Positions 20,660 through 30,280 of a DNA stretch of 64,000 nucleotides are shown here, piece by piece. The DNA is from Gymnodinialimonas phycosphaerae. GTDB taxonomy: Bacteria > Pseudomonadota > Alphaproteobacteria > Rhodobacterales > Rhodobacteraceae. Position 1 is the stretch's first letter, and every line of letters begins with the position of its first letter. Under the pieces are notes generated by a model. The model worked only from the letters and a program-made list of their open reading frames with translations, made no database searches and had not been told where the DNA came from. The translations under genes and the position numbers were made by a program. The stretch lies in NCBI RefSeq assembly GCF_019195455.1, contig NZ_JAIMBW010000001.1, forward strand, positions 2,942,001 through 3,006,000, read 5' to 3'.

Positions 20660-21076
20660 ATGCGCCTCTGCTTTTCCCTTGCCTTGCTTCTGTCCGCCCT
20701 TGCGGTGCCCGTCGCCGCTCAACAATGGAACCAACTGGCGTATTACGTTGCCTATATCGGGCCCGAAGATATGCGCAATTCAAGCGGGCAACCGGTCCGC
20801 ACCCTTGGCGGGGTGATCCAACAGGACCGCGCCAATTATCATCGCTTCGGCATCCGGCACGCGCAAGACGAAGGCGATCCGCTGTTCAATGACCGAGGGC
20901 TGCGCGCGCGCATCTCCGAGTTGGTCGCCGCAGGCGACAATGCACGCGGCAGCCTTGCGCAGATGGCACAAAACGGCCAGCCTTTCGGCGTGGGCGTCTT
21001 TGTGTGCGGCTATGGCGCGACCCCATCCCTGATTTATCTCGTCGGATGGGGCGAGGATTTTTCAGGCTGCTTTTGA
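20660..21076 (+). CDS. Small exported protein of unknown function
   Basis: 138 residues from ATG 20660. A clear signal peptide (MRLCFSLALLLSALAVPVAA, cleaved before QQW) points to the periplasm or outside. The mature part has an odd motif, YYVAYIGPEDMRNSSG, and a C-terminal pair of cysteines (FVCGY and SGCF) that could form a disulfide. I do not recognise the family. An earlier in-frame ATG at 20570 adds 30 residues that do not look like a leader. It has its own unit after the amt terminator. Confidence 0.75.
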   Translation: MRLCFSLALLLSALAVPVAAQQWNQLAYYVAYIGPEDMRNSSGQPVRTLGGVIQQDRANYHRFGIRHAQDEGDPLFNDRGLRARISELVAAGDNARGSLAQMAQNGQPFGVGVFVCGYGATPSLIYLVGWGEDFSGCF

Positions 21077-21168
21077 CCGCTCAGCCCAATGACGGCTAAG
21101 CCAATCGTGCTTTCGGCTCACCTTGCCCCGCGCAGGTTCCCAATGGCGCGCCCTTCGACAGATCGCGT

Positions 21169-21801
21169 TCAGCGCGCCGCCTCGATGAAGCACGCCGTCC
21201 GTTCGGCCATATCGACGGGGCTCGTGTCGCGGTTGAAGAACTCCACGAAGCCGATCTCGGGCAAAACCAGGTAGGTGAAGGCCGTGTGGTCCACCAGGTA
21301 ATACGGGTCCGTCCCGTCGTCATGGTTCTGGTAATAGACCCGGTAGGCGCTGGCGGCGGCGTGGGTCTGTTCCGTGGTCCCGGTCAGGCCCAACATGCGG
21401 GGATGCACGTTGTCGGTGAAGGCGGCGACGACCTCGGGCGTGTCGCGGTTGGGGTCCACCGTAACAAACGTCGGCAGGACGCTGTAGCCATTGCCCTCAA
21501 GGATATCGACGGCCTCCGCATTGCGCACGGTGTCAAGCGGGCAGACATCGGGGCAAAAGGTATAGCCGAAGTACATCAGCGTCGGTTCGGTGATGACATC
21601 CGCGTCGGTGACGGTTTCGCCGGTTTCCGAGACCAGCTCGAACGCGCCACCGATGGTGCCTGCGCCACCGGCCACAACCCCTTGGCGGCATTCGGCAAAT
21701 TGGTCATCACTGCCCGAATTCGCGAGGTAGATGGCCACCCCGGTTCCAACCAACAGCGTGCCGATCAGCGCGACAGAGGCATATGCGTAGGTCCGTGTCA
21801 T
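21169..21801 (-). CDS. senC: SCO1/SenC/PrrC copper chaperone
   Basis: 210 residues with one N-terminal membrane anchor and a periplasmic thioredoxin-like fold. The copper-binding residues of the family are present: C83 and C87 (TFCPDVCPLD) and H172 (LVDHTAF). It delivers copper to cytochrome oxidase and, in Rhodobacter, affects RegB/PrrB signalling. It is divergent from regB across 90 bp, matching the known prrB-prrC neighbourhood. Confidence 0.95.
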   Translation of the reverse strand: MTRTYAYASVALIGTLLVGTGVAIYLANSGSDDQFAECRQGVVAGGAGTIGGAFELVSETGETVTDADVITEPTLMYFGYTFCPDVCPLDTVRNAEAVDILEGNGYSVLPTFVTVDPNRDTPEVVAAFTDNVHPRMLGLTGTTEQTHAAASAYRVYYQNHDDGTDPYYLVDHTAFTYLVLPEIGFVEFFNRDTSPVDMAERTACFIEAAR

Positions 21802-21891
21802 GTCTCAAGATCCCCTCAAGGTGGATAAGTCACCGCGTTGATTACCTAGTTGCACCCGCCTAACAATTCATGACCCCTTTGATGTGACAGG

Positions 21892-23328
21892 ATGCCCCGC
21901 CCCATGGCTATCATAGATCCGGCAAACGACCCCGCCCTGATGCTGGTGCAGCAGGACAGTCGTGTGGATTGGGTGCGCCTGCGCACGCTTCTGGTCCTGC
22001 GGTGGCTGGCGATCCTGGGCCAGACCATCGCCGTGGTCACGGCGGCGTTCTATATCGGATTGCGGGTCGAGATCGGCCTGTGCTTCCTGGCGATCGGGGC
22101 CTCGGTTGTGTCGAACCTCGTGGCGCTGACGATTTTCCCTGAAAACCAGCGCCTCAGCGACCGCGACGCGATGCTGACCCTGCTGTTCGATCTGGCGCAG
22201 TTGTCGTTTCTTCTGTTCCTGACCGGGGGCCTCAACAACCCGTTCTCGCTGCTGATCCTGGCCCCCGTCACCATTTCGGCCACGGCGCTGACGATGCGGT
22301 CCACCGTGATCCTGGGGGTTTTGGCGATCTTCATGATCACGTGCCTCAGCATGTGGCATCTGCCCCTTACCACGCTCAGCGGCGAGGTTCTCGCGCTGCC
22401 CGGCCTGTTCATTCTCGGCTTCTGGGTGTCGCTTGTCATCGGCATCGTGTTCCTGTCCGCCTATGCCCGCCGCGTGGCCTCTGAAACTCACCGCATGAGC
22501 CAAGCCCTTCTGGCCACGCAAATGGCCCTCGCGCGCGAGCAGAAGTTGACCGATCTGGGCGGCGTGATCGCGGCAGCAGCGCATGAATTGGGCACGCCTT
22601 TGGCGACCATCAAGCTGGTCGCGACCGAGCTTCTGGATGACCTCTCGGACCAACCCACGTTAGCCGAAGACGTGACACTGATCCGCGACCAGGCGGATCG
22701 TTGCCGCGATATCCTGCGCTCCATGGGGCGGGCGGGGAAGGACGACCTTCACCTGCGCCGCGCCCCTTTGGGGGCCGTAATCCAGGAGGCGGCAGACCCC
22801 CATGCCGATCGTGGGATCGAGTTGCACTACGATTTTCATCCTGTCGACGGCATCGCCGATCTGGACCCCTCGCAGCAGCCCTATGTCTGGCGCAAACCCG
22901 AGGTGATCCACGGATTGCGCAACTTCATCCAGAACGCGGTCGATTTCGCCGAGGCGCGGGTCTGGATCGATGCCGAGTGGGGCGACGGCTTCATTCGCCT
23001 GACCATCACCGATGATGGCCCCGGCTTTCCGCAGGATCTGTTGGGCCGCTTGGGCGATCCATTCCTGCGGCGGCGCAACCGGGTCGATCAGGATCTGCGG
23101 CCGGGCTACCAGGGGATGGGTCTGGGCCTGTTCATCGCCAAGACCCTGTTGGAGAGGTCCGGCGCGAAGGTGCAATTCATCAACGTCGCCGACCCCTTCC
23201 TGACCGAGGATGACACCCACGGCCGCCTGGGCGCGCGGGTCAAGGTGATCTGGCCAGAAGCCTCGATCCAATCTCCCGACGCTCAGTCGAGCGGCGCATT
23301 GGGGCCCAACATGCCGATAATGGACTGA
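21892..23328 (+). CDS. regB: Redox sensor histidine kinase RegB/PrrB/ActS
   Basis: 478 residues. Six predicted membrane segments come first; between them is the quinone-sensing GGLNNPF at residues 112-118. The phosphorylated His is H231 in AAAHELGTPLA. The redox cysteine is C271 in ADRCRDIL, exactly 40 residues after the His, as with H225/C265 of Rhodobacter RegB. N, G1 and G2 ATP boxes follow. It controls aerobic/anaerobic energy genes through RegA, whose gene here lies at 34168, not adjacent. Confidence 0.96.
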   Translation: MPRPMAIIDPANDPALMLVQQDSRVDWVRLRTLLVLRWLAILGQTIAVVTAAFYIGLRVEIGLCFLAIGASVVSNLVALTIFPENQRLSDRDAMLTLLFDLAQLSFLLFLTGGLNNPFSLLILAPVTISATALTMRSTVILGVLAIFMITCLSMWHLPLTTLSGEVLALPGLFILGFWVSLVIGIVFLSAYARRVASETHRMSQALLATQMALAREQKLTDLGGVIAAAAHELGTPLATIKLVATELLDDLSDQPTLAEDVTLIRDQADRCRDILRSMGRAGKDDLHLRRAPLGAVIQEAADPHADRGIELHYDFHPVDGIADLDPSQQPYVWRKPEVIHGLRNFIQNAVDFAEARVWIDAEWGDGFIRLTITDDGPGFPQDLLGRLGDPFLRRRNRVDQDLRPGYQGMGLGLFIAKTLLERSGAKVQFINVADPFLTEDDTHGRLGARVKVIWPEASIQSPDAQSSGALGPNMPIMD

Positions 23329-23385
23329 TATGCTTGAGATTGCTTCCAAAACGGAAACCATCGCCCCAGCGGCGCAGCGCCTGCA

Positions 23386-23401
23386 TTAACCTGCCGTTAA
23401 C
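23386..23401 (+). promoter_or_regulatory. CtrA box (TTAA-N7-TTAAC)
   Basis: TTAA-CCTGCCG-TTAAC is a full match to the alphaproteobacterial CtrA consensus. It lies 22 bp before the PAS gene start at 23423, a position where CtrA could act on its promoter. Confidence 0.7.
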
Positions 23402-23422
23402 TGTTTTACCCCATGTTTTCAG

Positions 23423-25102
23423 ATGGGGCAGAAAAACGGGGTACGGGTGTTGGACAACGCCGCAACGCTGATCTTCATTGCGATTACCTTCACGACGGCG
23501 GCCATTGCCGTCGTTCTCACGACGCGGCTGCTGGCCAGTCGATCCTCCTCGCCCTACGCCGGCGCGGCCAACTCGGCGCAGACCAGCGGCACTGACGTCT
23601 TGCGACGTTACCAGTTCCGAGAGGGCTATATGCTTTCGGATGTTGCGCCCGATGATGCTTTTCTGGATTGCGGCGTCGACCGCACCATGGCCTTTCGGCG
23701 TCTGGTGTCATCGCTGACCCCCCTCAGCCCCGAATTTCAGGCGAACGTTGACGCGCTGCAAGACCGCGGTGATGCCTTTCTGATCGACGGACGCATTGGA
23801 TCCGATGCCGTGTTTATCGCTGGCCGGATCGAGGATGAAGATGTCCTGACCCTCTCTGTCGGCCCGGCGGGCGATGGCGAAGGTCGGCAGGCCGTGGAAA
23901 CCGCAACCCTTGACGCGCTCCAGACCGAGCTTTCGGACCTTCGGGCAACCATGGATACCGGCGTCGCGCCGATGTGGCGCGAGGATGAAAGCGCCCGTGT
24001 GACATGGGCCAACGCCGCCTATTTCGACCTGGTGGAACGTTTGCGCGGCGGCGAAGCGCCCGGTTGGCCCCTGCCCCGGATCTTCGCGTCCGAGCTGGAA
24101 CATGCGCCCTCGGACGGCACGTTTCGGCGCTGCAAGATCGCCATGCCCGACCGGGATGAACCGACGTGGTACGAGGTCAGCCGCGATCCGCTGCCCGGCG
24201 GCACCGCCCTGTTCACCGCACAGCCCGCCGACCGTCTGGTGCGCGCCGAGACCAGCCTGCGCGAGTTTCTTCAGACCACCACCAAGACCTTCGCCGCCCT
24301 GCCGGTGGGCCTTGCCGTGTTCGATCGCAAGCGGCAGTTGGTGACGTTCAACCCCGCCCTCGTGGCCTTGACCCAAGCGGGGGCCGAGTTCTTGACGACC
24401 CGCCCCGACCTGAAATCGTTTCTGGACCAGTTGCGAGAGAAGAAGCGCATGCCCGAGCCGCGCGATTACCGCTCTTGGCGCGATGAGATCGCGCAACTGG
24501 AAGAGGGGGCCGAAAACGGCACCTACCATCAGTTGTGGGAGTTGCCCGAGGGCAAGACATTCCGCGTCATGGGTCGCCCGCATCCCGACGGTGCCATTGC
24601 CTTCATGCTCGAAGACATCAGCGCCGAGGTTTCGCTCACCCGCCAGTTCCGCGCCGATCTGGAGATGTTCCAGGCGGTGCTCGATGCCGTCCCCGTCGCA
24701 ATTGCCGTGTTCCAGGCCGATGGCGCGATGGTCGGCGCGAATGAGGGCTATGGGCGGCTTTGGGGGCAGGATCCGCAGGTCCTGGCGCAGATGCCACACC
24801 TGAACCAGGCCTGTGTCGAATGGTCGGCGCGCTGCAAACCCAGCCGCGTCTGGGGCGAGATCCGCCAATTCGTCGGTCACGAGGTCGAGCGTGGGCCATG
24901 GGTGGAAGCGGTCGAAACACTGGATGGCGTGCGCCTTGCGGTGCGCATGGCGCCGACGCGCGGGCGCGCCACGGTGGTCCAGTTCCTGCCCTTGGATGTC
25001 AGCCAGTCTGACCCGCTGGCGGAATTGACCCCCGCCTCAGCAACGCCCCTTCTGGATGCCGCACGGGCGCAAACGGAACGCAGCGCGCAACGCCGCGCTT
25101 GA
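23423..25102 (+). CDS. Membrane-anchored PAS-domain protein without a kinase domain
   Basis: 559 residues. One N-terminal membrane segment (about 14-38) is followed by a cytoplasmic part with two or three PAS-like repeats: around TWANAAYFDLVERL, ALPVGLAVFDRKRQLVTFNPAL and AVPVAIAVFQADGAMVGANEGYGRLWG. No His-box, HATPase, GGDEF or receiver follows. It resembles the input half of a DivL-like or PAS kinase and may act by binding a partner. A CtrA box sits just upstream. The function is not known; membership in a Rhodobacterales PAS family is likely. Confidence 0.75.
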   Translation: MGQKNGVRVLDNAATLIFIAITFTTAAIAVVLTTRLLASRSSSPYAGAANSAQTSGTDVLRRYQFREGYMLSDVAPDDAFLDCGVDRTMAFRRLVSSLTPLSPEFQANVDALQDRGDAFLIDGRIGSDAVFIAGRIEDEDVLTLSVGPAGDGEGRQAVETATLDALQTELSDLRATMDTGVAPMWREDESARVTWANAAYFDLVERLRGGEAPGWPLPRIFASELEHAPSDGTFRRCKIAMPDRDEPTWYEVSRDPLPGGTALFTAQPADRLVRAETSLREFLQTTTKTFAALPVGLAVFDRKRQLVTFNPALVALTQAGAEFLTTRPDLKSFLDQLREKKRMPEPRDYRSWRDEIAQLEEGAENGTYHQLWELPEGKTFRVMGRPHPDGAIAFMLEDISAEVSLTRQFRADLEMFQAVLDAVPVAIAVFQADGAMVGANEGYGRLWGQDPQVLAQMPHLNQACVEWSARCKPSRVWGEIRQFVGHEVERGPWVEAVETLDGVRLAVRMAPTRGRATVVQFLPLDVSQSDPLAELTPASATPLLDAARAQTERSAQRRA

Positions 25103-25169
25103 TCCCACGCCTGATTGGCGGCTGGTTTCGATTCAATTCCCCGAAGATCCCGTTTAGGCTGCGCCCACG

Positions 25170-25712
25170 ATGACGCAGCCGATGATCCCCTTGCCCCAGA
25201 CCGACGCCCCCCGCCTGCCCGATTGGCCGCCGGTGGACACCGTCGTCTTGCCCTCGCCCGAGGCCACCGATGCCCTTGCCGCGCGGATCGCGCGGGTGGT
25301 CGAGGCAGGTGATACGCTGCTGCTTTCGGGCGCGCTGGGTGCCGGAAAGACCCACCTTGCCCGCGCCTTGATCCGCGCCTGCCTTGGCAACCCGAACGAG
25401 CCCGTTCCCAGCCCGACCTTCACCCTTGTGCAGACTTATGAGGGCAACGCGGGCACCCTTTGGCACGCGGATCTCTACCGTCTTGGCGCGCCGGAAGACG
25501 TGTTCGAGTTGGGCCTCGACGACGCCATGAACGGGGCGCTGGATGACGCGATTTGTCTTATCGAATGGCCCGATCGGCTGGCCCCCGATTGGCCCGAAGG
25601 CGCCGCGCTTTTGCACCTCTCGCGTCAGTCCGACGACACCCGCGGCGTCACCCTCCATGCTGCCCCCGATACGCCCCTCGCGGCCCGTCTCGCGCAGGTG
25701 CTGCACCCATGA
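25170..25712 (+). CDS. tsaE: tRNA threonylcarbamoyladenosine synthesis ATPase TsaE
   Basis: 180 residues. ATPase partner of TsaB/TsaD in making t6A37 of ANN-decoding tRNAs. It shows the P-loop GALGAGKTHLAR, then SPTFTLVQTYE and HADLYRL of the family. The N-terminal 20 residues are Pro-rich. It overlaps the next gene by ATGA, starting a row of overlapping genes that runs to addA. tsaD is 19 kb away at 44589. Confidence 0.95.
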   Translation: MTQPMIPLPQTDAPRLPDWPPVDTVVLPSPEATDALAARIARVVEAGDTLLLSGALGAGKTHLARALIRACLGNPNEPVPSPTFTLVQTYEGNAGTLWHADLYRLGAPEDVFELGLDDAMNGALDDAICLIEWPDRLAPDWPEGAALLHLSRQSDDTRGVTLHAAPDTPLAARLAQVLHP

Positions 25713-26635
25713 GCCACGGCACATTTCTGAAGGCCGCCGGGTGGGCAGAGGCCGCCGCCACGCCCCTGGCGGGCGACGCCTCCAAGCGGCTCTACACACG
25801 CCTGACCCAAGGTGCCCGCACCGCGATCGTGATGGATGCACCGATGGAACGCCCTGCCGACGAAACCAGCTTTGATGCCTTCCGTGTCGTGGCTACGCAC
25901 CTGAGCGGCCTGGGCCTCTCCGCACCCGAGGAATATGCCGCCGACCGCGCCAAGGGTCTGATCTTGATGGAAGATCTGGGCGACCTGACACTCGCACGCC
26001 TGCTGGAGAACAACCCCGACACGGCACGCACGGCCTACGCCGCCACGGCCCACTTGCTGTCACGGCTCAAGTCGCATCCGCCCGAGGGCCTTTCTGCCCC
26101 TGATGCCGCAGAGATGGCGGAAATGACACGCCTGACCTTCGATTTCCTGCCCGACAGCGACGCCCTGCGCGACGCGCTGATGGCAGCGCTGACGGACGCG
26201 CTTGTCACCGAGGCACCCGGCGCGCCTGTCCTGTCGCTGCGCGATGTTCATGCCGAAAACCTGATCTGGCTTCCGAATCGCGAAGGCCACGCCCGCGTTG
26301 GATTGCTTGATTTCCAGGATGCGCTGCTGATGCCCGACGGCTACGATCTGGCCTCGCTGCTGGACGACCCGCGCCGCGAGGTGCCCGAGGCCTGGCGCGC
26401 TGATCTGATCGCCGCCCACAGCACTCCTTCCCGCATCGCGACCCTGTCGCTGCAACGCAATCTGCGCATCCTTGGCATCTTCCGCCGCCTGTCGACGGAC
26501 TTCGGCAAACCCGCCTACGCGGCGTTCCTGCCGCGCACCCGCACCCTGATCGCCCGCGCCGCGGAAGCGATTCCCACCCTGCAAGCGCCGGTAGCCGAAT
26601 TGTTGGACCGCACCAACCATTGGGGCGCGCCATGA
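25709..26635 (+). CDS. amgK: N-acetylmuramate/N-acetylglucosamine anomeric kinase AmgK (phosphotransferase family)
   Basis: 308 residues from the ATG that overlaps tsaE. Aminoglycoside-phosphotransferase fold: SLRDVHAENLIW is the Brenner-type catalytic loop (HxDxxxxN-like, here D-V-H-A-E-N) and LLDFQDALLMP is the metal-binding DFQ. Paired with the MurU gene that follows, it fits the AmgK-MurU peptidoglycan recycling route, which rebuilds UDP-MurNAc without de novo synthesis. Identity rests partly on that pairing. Confidence 0.85.
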   Translation: MSHGTFLKAAGWAEAAATPLAGDASKRLYTRLTQGARTAIVMDAPMERPADETSFDAFRVVATHLSGLGLSAPEEYAADRAKGLILMEDLGDLTLARLLENNPDTARTAYAATAHLLSRLKSHPPEGLSAPDAAEMAEMTRLTFDFLPDSDALRDALMAALTDALVTEAPGAPVLSLRDVHAENLIWLPNREGHARVGLLDFQDALLMPDGYDLASLLDDPRREVPEAWRADLIAAHSTPSRIATLSLQRNLRILGIFRRLSTDFGKPAYAAFLPRTRTLIARAAEAIPTLQAPVAELLDRTNHWGAP

Positions 26636-27312
26636 GTTTGCCGTGCCTGATCCTCGCTGCCGGGTTTGGCACCCGCATGGGGGCGCTGACGGCGGACCGC
26701 CCGAAGCCGCTGATCCAAGTCGCCGGCCGCACGCTGCTGGACCATGCGCTGGAGGCCGCCGAGGGTGCCGCGCCGATCACCGTCAACGCCCACTTCAACG
26801 CCGACCAGATCGTGCAGCATCTTCATGGGCGCGGCATCATGGTGCAGCACGAACAGCCCGATATTCTGGACTCTGGCGGAGCCGTGAAACGGGCCGCCCA
26901 AAGCATGCCCAAAGGCCCCATGGCCACGCTCAACGCCGATAACGTGTGGACCGGCACGGCGCCGATCCCACTGCTGCGCGCGGCGTTCGATCCCGCCAGG
27001 ATGGGCGCGCTTCTGCTGCTGGTGCCCCGTGCGCAGGCCATCGGGCGCCTTGGTGGCGGCGATTTCGCGATGGGCGCTGACGGACGGCTGAGCTTCGACA
27101 AATCGCCCGATACCTACGTCTACACCGGTGCGCAGATCCTTGACCCCGCGCCGTGCCTGAGTGACCCGCGCGACGTCTTTTCGCTGCGCGATATCTGGCA
27201 GGCCTACGCCGCCCAAGGGCGCCTCTTCGGGCTTGTTCACAAGGGTCAGTGGGCCGACGTGGGCCACCCCGACGGCATCAGGATCGCCGAGGAGATGTTG
27301 CATGTTTTTTGA
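26632..27312 (+). CDS. murU: N-acetylmuramate 1-phosphate uridylyltransferase MurU (nucleotidyltransferase)
   Basis: 226 residues starting at the ATG that overlaps amgK. Nucleotidyltransferase signature LAAGFGTRM with KPLIQVAGRTLLDHAL; NADNVWTG is the metal-binding region (the usual ND/D is Asn-Ala-Asp here). It would turn MurNAc-1-phosphate and UTP into UDP-MurNAc. The C-terminus runs 11 nt into addB. A sugar-1-phosphate nucleotidyltransferase of another specificity is the alternative. Confidence 0.87.
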   Translation: MSLPCLILAAGFGTRMGALTADRPKPLIQVAGRTLLDHALEAAEGAAPITVNAHFNADQIVQHLHGRGIMVQHEQPDILDSGGAVKRAAQSMPKGPMATLNADNVWTGTAPIPLLRAAFDPARMGALLLLVPRAQAIGRLGGGDFAMGADGRLSFDKSPDTYVYTGAQILDPAPCLSDPRDVFSLRDIWQAYAAQGRLFGLVHKGQWADVGHPDGIRIAEEMLHVF

Positions 27313-30280
27313 CCCCTCCCCCCGCCCGCGCGTCTTCGCCACGCCCCTTGGCGTGGACTTCTGCACCGCACTGATCGACGGCCTCGACATGGCGCTGGAC
27401 GGGCAGGGGCCCGAGGCCCTCGCGCGGGTCGAGATCCACGTCGCCAACGGCCGGATGCAGCGCCGCCTGCAAGCGCTTTACGCCCAGCGCGGTCCCGGCC
27501 TGCTGCCGCGCATTCGGCCTGTCCTGTCCCTGGCCGAAACGGCGGATCTGGAGGGGCTGGCCCCCGCCATGTCGCCGCTGGCCCTGCGGCTGGAACTGGC
27601 GCAACTGATCGCCAAGCTGATCGACGCCAACCCCGATCTGGCCCCGCGCGCAGCTCTTTATGACCTTGCCGACAGCCTTGCGGATTTCATGGGCGAGATG
27701 GTGGAGGAAGGCGTCACCCCGGCCGATATCGCGTCCCTCGACATGGGCGAGCATTCCGAGCATTGGGCCCGCGCCCGCGATTTCCTTGGCATCGCGCAGC
27801 AGGTCATCGCGGCGGGCGACAAGCCCACGCCAGAGGCACGGCAGGCGCAGGTGGTGGAACGGTTGGTCGCCCAATGGAAGTTGAGCCCGCCAAGCCATCC
27901 GGTGATCGTCGCGGGCTCTACCGGGTCGCGGCGGGCGACGTTCCGGCTGATGGAGGCGGTGGCAAAGCTGCCCCAGGGCGCCGTGATCCTGCCCGGTATC
28001 GACCGGGACATGCCAAGCGCGATCTGGCGCGGGTTGCTTGATGGACGGCGCAGCGGCTTGGCGGGGGAAGACCACCCGCAATTTCGATTGGCGAAATTGC
28101 TCGACGCGATGGACCTCGACCCGGCGCAGGTCGCGCTTTGGGGCAGCGCCGCGCCCGCAGTCCCCGCGCGCAACGCGGTGGTGTCGCTGGCCCTGCGCCC
28201 TGCGCCCGTGACCAATCAATGGCGGACGGAGGGGCCGAGGCTTGCCGACGTCAAGGGTGCCATGGCGGGGGTGACCCTGCTGGAAGCCCCCTCCCCCCAG
28301 ATCGAGGCCACCACCATCGCCTTGCGGATGCGCCGCGCGATCGAAGACGGCCAGCGGGTCGCGCTGGTGACACCCGACAGGCGGCTGGCGCGCAAGGTTA
28401 CCGCACAGCTCGACCGCTGGCGGATCAAGCCCGACGACAGCGCGGGGGACGTGTTGGCCCAGACAGCACCAGGCCGTTTCCTGCGACAGGTGGCCGATGC
28501 GATGACCGCTCCGGTCACGTCCGAAGCGATGGTGGCCTTGCTGAAACATCCCCTCTGCCATTCCGGCGCGGATCGGGGCGAACACCAGCTTCGGACCCAG
28601 GATCTGGAACTTCAGGTCCTGCGCAAGGGCCTCGCCTTTCCAACGCGTGCCGCGTTGATGACATGGGCCGAGGCGCGCAAAGACGACGAGGGGGCCATCG
28701 CCTGGGTCACGTGGCTGTCCGACACTCTGCTGGCCCCCGTGGACCGCGCGCCGATGCCGCTGGAAAACCGCCTTGCCCTGCACAAGACCCGCGCAGATGC
28801 CTTGGCGGCGGGCGCGGGACAGCCTGACGCGGGCGAACTCTACGACAAGGAACCGGGGGCTGCGGCGGTCAAACTGTTGCGCGATCTGACCGCCGACGCG
28901 CCGTCCGGCGGGGCCATGTCGGCGCGGGACTATGCAGACTTCTTCACCGCGCTGGCCCATGACCGCGAGGTCCGCTTCGCTTTGCGCCCCCATGCCGATG
29001 TGCTGATCTGGGGCACGCAAGAAGCCCGCGTGCAGGGGGCCGATGTGACGATCCTTGCAGGGTTGAACGAAGGGACCTGGCCACAAGCCGCCAGCGCGGA
29101 CCCCTGGTTGAACCGGCCCCTGCGGGCCACGGCCGGCCTGCGCCTGCCGGACCGCGTGATCGGCCTGTCCGCCCATGATTTCCAGCAAGGCATCGCGGGC
29201 CACGAGGTCTGGCTGTCCCGCGCCCGGCGCGATGATGAAACAGATACCGTCCCGGCCCGTTGGCTCAACCGCCTTGTGAACCTGCTGGGGGGCGCCAGCG
29301 ATGAGGCAGCGCAGGCGCTGAAGGACATGCGCAGGCGCGGCGAAGATTGGCTGGCGCTGGCCGAAACCCTCACCACGCCCGACACCACCACGCCCGACAC
29401 CTCTGTCGCCCCCGCCCCGCGCCCCGCCCCCGCGCCGCAGAACACCGCGCGGCTCACCCGGTTGTCCGTCACCGATATCGAGCGTTTGATCCGCGACCCC
29501 TACGCCATTTATGCCGCGCGCATGTTGGGCCTGCGCCCCCTCGATCCCCTGCGCGCCAGCCCCGACGCGCGCCTGCGCGGCAACGTCATCCACAAGATCC
29601 TGGAGCAGTTCATTGTCGCCACGCCCACGGACCTCCCCCCCGATGCGGGCGGGCAATTCATGGCAATCGCCGAGGCGGTCCTAGAGGACGAGGCCCCTTG
29701 GCCCGCCGCCCGGCATTTGTGGCGCGACCGCTTGCAGCGGCTCCTGCCCTGGTACCTGGTGCAAGAGGCGGGATTCCGGGCGCTCGCCGAGCCATGGGTG
29801 CTGGAAGAACGCAAGACATGGGACGTGCCGGGCCTTGGGCTGACGCTTTCCGGGATCGCCGACCGGATCGACCGCCTGCCCGACGGGGCGGTGGCGATCT
29901 ATGACTACAAAACCGGCAACCTGCCCACGGACAAGGTGGAAATCGCCTATAACAAGCAGTTGCTCCTGCTGGCGCTGATGGGGCGCGGCGGGGCCTTTGC
30001 GGACCGCCCGCTGGACGTGGCGCGGCTGGCCTATGTGGGGCTTGGCACCAGGCCCGAGGTCCGGGTGCAGGACTTTGACGCGGGCCTTCTGGAAGAAACG
30101 CTTGCCGGTTTGAGGGAGTTGATCACCCACTACCGACAGCCGCTTGTGGGGTTCACGTCACGCCGATCCCCGAAGAAAACAACCTATGCGGGGGACTACG
30201 ATCACCTTGCGCGGTTGGGGGAATGGGATGAGACGATGGACGCGTCGGTGATCGCGGTTGGGGAGAAAACCCATGGATGA
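27302..30280 (+). CDS. addB: Double-strand break repair protein AddB
   Basis: 992 residues from ATG 27302, inside the murU end. Partner of AddA in resecting DNA ends for RecA. The N-terminal part lacks a Walker A motif, as in alphaproteobacterial AddB. The C-terminal RecB-like nuclease shows GIADRIDRL...VAIYDYKTGNLP with the active-site D and K, and the helix LLLLALM. I see no four-cysteine iron-sulfur pattern around the nuclease, unlike Bacillus AddB. It overlaps addA by 8 nt. Confidence 0.92.
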   Translation: MFFDPSPRPRVFATPLGVDFCTALIDGLDMALDGQGPEALARVEIHVANGRMQRRLQALYAQRGPGLLPRIRPVLSLAETADLEGLAPAMSPLALRLELAQLIAKLIDANPDLAPRAALYDLADSLADFMGEMVEEGVTPADIASLDMGEHSEHWARARDFLGIAQQVIAAGDKPTPEARQAQVVERLVAQWKLSPPSHPVIVAGSTGSRRATFRLMEAVAKLPQGAVILPGIDRDMPSAIWRGLLDGRRSGLAGEDHPQFRLAKLLDAMDLDPAQVALWGSAAPAVPARNAVVSLALRPAPVTNQWRTEGPRLADVKGAMAGVTLLEAPSPQIEATTIALRMRRAIEDGQRVALVTPDRRLARKVTAQLDRWRIKPDDSAGDVLAQTAPGRFLRQVADAMTAPVTSEAMVALLKHPLCHSGADRGEHQLRTQDLELQVLRKGLAFPTRAALMTWAEARKDDEGAIAWVTWLSDTLLAPVDRAPMPLENRLALHKTRADALAAGAGQPDAGELYDKEPGAAAVKLLRDLTADAPSGGAMSARDYADFFTALAHDREVRFALRPHADVLIWGTQEARVQGADVTILAGLNEGTWPQAASADPWLNRPLRATAGLRLPDRVIGLSAHDFQQGIAGHEVWLSRARRDDETDTVPARWLNRLVNLLGGASDEAAQALKDMRRRGEDWLALAETLTTPDTTTPDTSVAPAPRPAPAPQNTARLTRLSVTDIERLIRDPYAIYAARMLGLRPLDPLRASPDARLRGNVIHKILEQFIVATPTDLPPDAGGQFMAIAEAVLEDEAPWPAARHLWRDRLQRLLPWYLVQEAGFRALAEPWVLEERKTWDVPGLGLTLSGIADRIDRLPDGAVAIYDYKTGNLPTDKVEIAYNKQLLLLALMGRGGAFADRPLDVARLAYVGLGTRPEVRVQDFDAGLLEETLAGLRELITHYRQPLVGFTSRRSPKKTTYAGDYDHLARLGEWDETMDASVIAVGEKTHG

